Assembly: GCA_021814895.1 (NCBI GenBank)
Contig: JAKAHN010000031.1
Coordinates: forward strand, 1-7,282
Length of the DNA stretch: 7,282 nt
Source: a bacterium
GTDB taxonomy: Bacteria; Patescibacteriota; Minisyncoccia; Phycocordibacterales; 2-02-FULL-43-11
Direction of reading: 5' to 3'
Shown: piece by piece, positions 4,961 through 7,282 of the stretch
Position numbering within the stretch: position 1 is the first letter of the stretch
Layout of the letters: each line of letters opens with the position of its first letter
The notes under the pieces: model-generated
The model's database searches: none
Seen by the model: the letters and a program-made list of their open reading frames with translations, nothing else
Told to the model about the DNA's origin: nothing
Position numbers and translations under genes: made by a program

Positions 4961-5761
4961 CTATAAAAGTGAACGTAAAGCTTCCTGCTTTATTTTTTCA
5001 TTGAGAGGCGAGCTTTCAAAATGAAGTCTGTCTTGTATTTCAGGCGGAAAAATCAACTTGACGTCTTCATCATAAGGCGAGCCGTCTCTCGGAATTAAAA
5101 TGGAAAATTTATTGAGATCGTAATATGACAATTCATTTGGATAGTCTACTTTTACCGGCACGGAAACACCGCTCAATTCTTTCAGCTGTCCATTTTCCAT
5201 CTTATATTCACCGCAACGCACCCATAAATAGTGCGGAAATAATTCTTTTCCCGGGAATAAATTCTGGAATATGCAAAAGTTTTTACTGCCCGCTGTTGTC
5301 TTCCAACTAAGTTCCGGCCGAGATAGAAGAAAACTTGTTACAGCCTCATCCTCCTGTTTGTTTCCAAGAGTCCATACTCTTTCGACGCAATCGCTGTATG
5401 TTTCCGTGTTATTTTCGGTGATAAAGGCGCTGTCGCCCTTGCTCCAAAAAACAATCGATTCATCTTTTGTCGCATAACGAATGCCACTTGCTGATATTGT
5501 CTGTGACAAGGTCATTAACCTTCCATCGCTAAGAGCGAGTTCAACTTTTCCAGACGGAGTCGGCCGGTTGTCAGGTTTAACCTTAAAACCCGGATCTTTA
5601 TAATATTCCGCCTTTATTTGTTTACCGGCATCACAACTGTAATATGTTTCGGCAATAAATTGACTTGTTGCATTATAATCACTTATTTTATGAGTTTGCC
5701 AAAACCAAATGATAAAAATTATCGATGTCAGACAAACTACAGATAAAATTACCCTCTTCAT
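4961..5761 (-). CDS. Membrane-anchored MliC-like lysozyme-inhibitor domain fused to an unknown domain
   Basis: A 266-aa protein. An N-terminal TM anchor lies at about residues 4-22; C10 follows S-V-V, not a good lipobox, so it is probably an uncleaved anchor. Residues about 40-126 match the MliC/C-type lysozyme inhibitor pattern (PF09864): YSCDAGK (C43), LSDGRLMTL, TISASGIRY (89-96), VFWSKGDSAFI (104-114) and C125, which would pair with C43. In characterised MliC, the Ser of the SASG loop and the Lys of the WxKG motif (K108 here) contact the lysozyme active site. Residues about 128-266 are a second domain I cannot name, with Cys163 and Cys183 and conserved-looking FPHYLWVRCGEY and PVKVDYPNELSYYDL. 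MliC proteins are usually about 100 aa, so this is a fusion. It is preceded by its own extended -10 promoter. Confidence 0.8.
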   Translation of the reverse strand: MKRVILSVVCLTSIIFIIWFWQTHKISDYNATSQFIAETYYSCDAGKQIKAEYYKDPGFKVKPDNRPTPSGKVELALSDGRLMTLSQTISASGIRYATKDESIVFWSKGDSAFITENNTETYSDCVERVWTLGNKQEDEAVTSFLLSRPELSWKTTAGSKNFCIFQNLFPGKELFPHYLWVRCGEYKMENGQLKELSGVSVPVKVDYPNELSYYDLNKFSILIPRDGSPYDEDVKLIFPPEIQDRLHFESSPLNEKIKQEALRSLL

Positions 5762-5768
5762 AGTGAAA

Positions 5769-5777
5769 AGTATATCA
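5769..5777 (-). promoter_or_regulatory. Extended -10 promoter of the MliC-fusion gene
   Basis: The minus strand reads TGATATACT, then TTTCACT and the ATG at 5761, so the start point falls at or next to the ATG (leaderless). A small inverted repeat AGTGA/TCACT (5762-5766 and 5775-5779) spans the box and could be regulatory or chance. Confidence 0.58.
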
Positions 5778-5782
5778 CTTTT

Positions 5783-5795
5783 TTACCATGGGTAA
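5783..5795. promoter_or_regulatory. Short inverted repeat upstream of the MliC-fusion promoter
   Basis: TTACC-ATG-GGTAA is a perfect 5-bp inverted repeat with a 3-nt centre, lying between the expected -35 and -10 of the promoter for the gene starting at 5761. Its position would suit an operator. It is short, and no second copy was found in the window. Confidence 0.25.
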
Positions 5796-5829
5796 TCTAG
5801 CGTCACTATAACAGTACCAACATATAAAA

Positions 5830-6795
5830 TTACAATATCCAATTGAATAAATATCCTGTAAACACAATTCCAACTCCGACAATACCGACAAAGATCAAAA
5901 TAAGTCTAGCCTTCATAACTCTCTTCAGAATCATAAACTCCGGCAAAGATAGAGCGGTAACAGCCATCATAAATGCGAGGGTTGTTCCCATAGAGACGCC
6001 TTTCTCGGTCAAAGCCCCAACTAGAGGAATGATGCCAGCGGCGTTCGAGTAAAGAGGAATACCGATAAACACCGCTATAGACACCGCATACCATTTGCCT
6101 GATCCGGCGTATTGAGCGAGGAAATCTGCCGGCACGTAGCCGTGTATCCATCCACCAACACCAATACCTATCAGAATGTACAGCCAGACTTTTTTGATGA
6201 TATCCCATGTGTAATTTTTAGCGTAAGAAAACCGGTCCGACCAAGTCATCCTGGGCAGATCGGTTTTGGTATTTATGGAACTTTCATAAACAAAAGACTC
6301 CACTAAATTTTCCATTTTCATTTTGCTGATGATGATGCCAGAGAGAATAGCAATGATAAGACCGCTGACGATATAGATTAAGGCAATCTTCCAACCGAAC
6401 ATACCCAAGAGCAAAACAAGAGCAACTTCATTGATCATTGGCGATGCTACCAAAAAAGAAAATGTCGTGCCAAGCGGAACGCCAGCCTGCACGAATCCCA
6501 AAAACAGCGGAATGGCAGAGCAGGAACAGAACGGTGTAATGATGCCGAGCATGGAAGCGATAACGTTGCCTGTGTACTTGTTTTTATGCGAAAGAATAAA
6601 ACGGATCTTTTCCGGAGGCAAAAACGAACGGATAACAGAAACGGCAAAAATGATGACTGAAAGCAGGATGAATATTTTAATACTGTCGTATATGAAAAAA
6701 TCGACCGAGCTGGCTAATAGCGAATTTTTCGCGATGCTGAAAACAGAATATGTCAGTCCATCCACGAGCATTTGAACTGGATAAAATATGCTCAT
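5830..6795 (-). CDS. ArsP/YraQ-type permease (ArsP_1 family)
   Basis: A 321-aa polytopic membrane protein. The diagnostic block TPFCSCSAIPLFLGFV (87-102; C90 and C92) followed by GVPLGTTFSFLVASPMINE (105-123) identifies the ArsP_1/DUF318 permease family (PF03773). A second related block, IPLYSNAAGIIPLVG (246-260) with GVSMGTTLAFMMAVTALSLPE (266-286), reflects the family's internal duplication. Hydrophobic segments flank both blocks, and a polar loop lies at about 158-197. Characterised ArsP proteins export trivalent organoarsenicals such as methylarsenite; related permeases are uncharacterised. The ArsR repressor and thioredoxin-like partner upstream support a metalloid role. The ATG overlaps the thioredoxin stop (ATGA) and has the only good Shine-Dalgarno in the window. 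No clear terminator follows; a CAAT/ATTG hairpin over the stop is too weak to call. Confidence 0.88.
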   Translation of the reverse strand: MSIFYPVQMLVDGLTYSVFSIAKNSLLASSVDFFIYDSIKIFILLSVIIFAVSVIRSFLPPEKIRFILSHKNKYTGNVIASMLGIITPFCSCSAIPLFLGFVQAGVPLGTTFSFLVASPMINEVALVLLLGMFGWKIALIYIVSGLIIAILSGIIISKMKMENLVESFVYESSINTKTDLPRMTWSDRFSYAKNYTWDIIKKVWLYILIGIGVGGWIHGYVPADFLAQYAGSGKWYAVSIAVFIGIPLYSNAAGIIPLVGALTEKGVSMGTTLAFMMAVTALSLPEFMILKRVMKARLILIFVGIVGVGIVFTGYLFNWIL

Positions 6796-7046
6796 AAATT
6801 ATCCTGAATGGCTTTTCTAATCTTTTCTATGTCAGGCGTAAAGCCAACCAGCGCCGGTTTTCCGTTTACAACCAAAACAGGACTTTGCATTAAACCCATC
6901 TGGACGATTCTTTGGACGTCTCTTACATAGTCCACTTTTGTAGTTAAACCAAGCTCTGTAACCGCCCGCTTCGTGATATCGTAGAGTTTCTTGCAAGTTG
7001 GACAACCTGAACCCAACACCTCTATTTTTGTATCACTATTTTTCAT
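6792..7046 (-). CDS. Small thioredoxin-like redox protein (CPTC, redox-active disulfide protein 2 type)
   Basis: An 84-aa protein, the usual size for the small thioredoxin_3 / 'redox-active disulfide protein 2' family. Beta-strand KIEVLGSG leads into the active site C15-P-T-C18 (GCPTCKKL). The probable cis-Pro loop is QSPVLVVNG (P56), and GKPALVGFTPD follows. There is no signal peptide, so it is cytoplasmic. It starts 11 nt inside the ArsR gene (which ends TAG at 7036) and overlaps the permease by 4 nt, so the three are one operon. ArsR, small thioredoxin and ArsP_1 permease form a known arrangement in bacteria and archaea. The thioredoxin may keep arsenical or permease thiols reduced, which is inference. 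No Shine-Dalgarno precedes the ATG; coupling from ArsR is likely. Confidence 0.9.
   Translation of the reverse strand: MKNSDTKIEVLGSGCPTCKKLYDITKRAVTELGLTTKVDYVRDVQRIVQMGLMQSPVLVVNGKPALVGFTPDIEKIRKAIQDNL
6802..6805 (-). promoter_or_regulatory. Shine-Dalgarno of the permease gene
   Basis: AGGA (within CAGGAT) lies 6 nt before the ATG at 6795 on the minus strand, inside the 3' end of the thioredoxin gene. It is the only well-placed Shine-Dalgarno I find before any gene here, and it fixes this start. Confidence 0.65.
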
Positions 7047-7282
7047 AAGTTTTTAAAAAGTTATTTAAGAATGAATTGAATTTGCTCATGGCCTTTTTAT
7101 TGATTTGGTAAATAACTTTCAATCCTTCCTTGCGAGATTCTATCAACCTCTCCCATTTTAACGCTTTCAAATGATGGGAAGCTAAATTTTGTGGGATGCC
7201 GATATCATCAGCAATATCGCAAGCGCACCGCTCGCCTTTTTTGAGAGTGCACAAAATCTTGAGGCGGTTCTCCTCGGCAATA
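7036..7282 (-). CDS. ArsR/SmtB-family metalloregulator, 5' end beyond window
   Basis: 81 residues are visible, running off the right edge without a start; the in-frame TTG at 7254 is internal, because the conserved IAEENRLKIL helix continues upstream of it. The winged-helix pattern of ArsR is clear: ENRLKIL, then GERCACDIADDIG, then the recognition helix IPQNLASHHLKAL, then the wing (ESRKEGLKVIYQI). The CxC in the ERCACD segment (visible residues 19 and 21) matches the ELCVCD arsenic-binding motif of E. coli-type ArsR. The third Cys of that type (CxCxxC) is Ala here; two cysteines are known to be enough for sensing. It probably represses its own operon and is released by As(III), Sb(III) or an organoarsenical. 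The promoter and operator lie outside the window. Roughly 10-30 residues are missing at the N-terminus. Confidence 0.9.
   Translation of the reverse strand, partial: IAEENRLKILCTLKKGERCACDIADDIGIPQNLASHHLKALKWERLIESRKEGLKVIYQINKKAMSKFNSFLNNFLKTYEK

Noticed and set aside
4948..4974. GTTC...GAAC inverted repeat as a terminator after the MliC-fusion gene
   Set aside because: Only four outer pairs, a long loop and no clean U-tract; too weak to call.
4961..5761. Lipoprotein signal at Cys10 of the MliC-fusion protein
   Set aside because: The residues before Cys10 are S-V-V, lacking the small residue at -1, and the hydrophobic stretch continues well past the Cys, so an uncleaved TM anchor fits better.
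5906..6208. Alternative minus-strand frame of 100 codons inside the permease gene
   Set aside because: It is an overlapping frame rich in Arg, Ser, Tyr and Trp without a start signal; the permease frame carries the conserved second-repeat motif there.
7252..7254. TTG at 7254 as the start of the ArsR gene
   Set aside because: The upstream in-frame codons read IAEENRLKI, the conserved first helix of ArsR proteins, so the true start is outside the window.
1..7282. Alternative genetic code with UGA read as glycine
   Set aside because: TGA ends both the thioredoxin gene (6792-6794) and M14 copy A (1112-1114) at family-appropriate C-termini.

Overview
The window reads as a piece of a small-genome, AT-rich bacterium of the Candidate Phyla Radiation (Patescibacteria), most likely a Parcubacteria-type lineage. 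This is inference: there is no rRNA or marker gene here. The support is a high density of small single-TM surface proteins, an unusual M14 peptidase pair with a 'GGIHGGYEW' motif, a YtxH-like small protein, near absence of Shine-Dalgarno sites, and a GC-rich intergenic block of the kind I associate with Parcubacteria. TGA is used as a stop (thioredoxin gene and M14 copy A), so the recoded-UGA code of Absconditabacteria and Gracilibacteria does not apply. Every convincing gene is on the minus strand, so transcription runs from right to left. I saw no tRNA, rRNA, CRISPR array or transposase.

Layout from right to left in transcription order. (1) 7282-5830: an overlapping three-gene arsenic-type operon with an ArsR/SmtB repressor (5' end beyond the window), a small CPTC thioredoxin-like protein and an ArsP/YraQ-type permease. 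(2) 5761-4961: a membrane-anchored protein joining an MliC-like lysozyme-inhibitor domain to an unrecognised C-terminal domain. (3) 4929-2966: a membrane-anchored VanY-type D,D-carboxypeptidase with a long coiled-coil stalk, followed after 2 nt by an AI-2E-family permease, then a weak terminator. (4) 2898-1112: two tandem, anchored M14 metallocarboxypeptidase paralogues overlapping by one base (TAATG). The upstream copy has lost the third zinc-ligand His and the catalytic Glu. A strong hairpin terminator closes the unit. (5) 1043-337: a 90-aa membrane protein and a 131-aa YtxH-like protein. (6) 336-122: a GC-rich, hairpin-rich non-coding block. (7) 121-1: the start of a further membrane-anchored protein leaving the window.

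Two themes connect the genes. First, units 2 to 4 put at least four single-TM-anchored proteins on the cell surface that act, or look as if they act, on peptidoglycan or peptides: a lysozyme inhibitor, a D,D-carboxypeptidase and two M14 proteins. This fits an envelope maintenance or defence role in a cell living near other bacteria, which is inference. Second, each of the four units with a visible upstream region (first genes starting at 1043, 2898, 4929 and 5761) has an extended -10 box (TGnTATAAT or TGnTATACT) only 6 to 9 nt before the ATG and no Shine-Dalgarno. This predicts leaderless or nearly leaderless mRNAs. The only good Shine-Dalgarno seen is inside the arsenic operon, before the permease.
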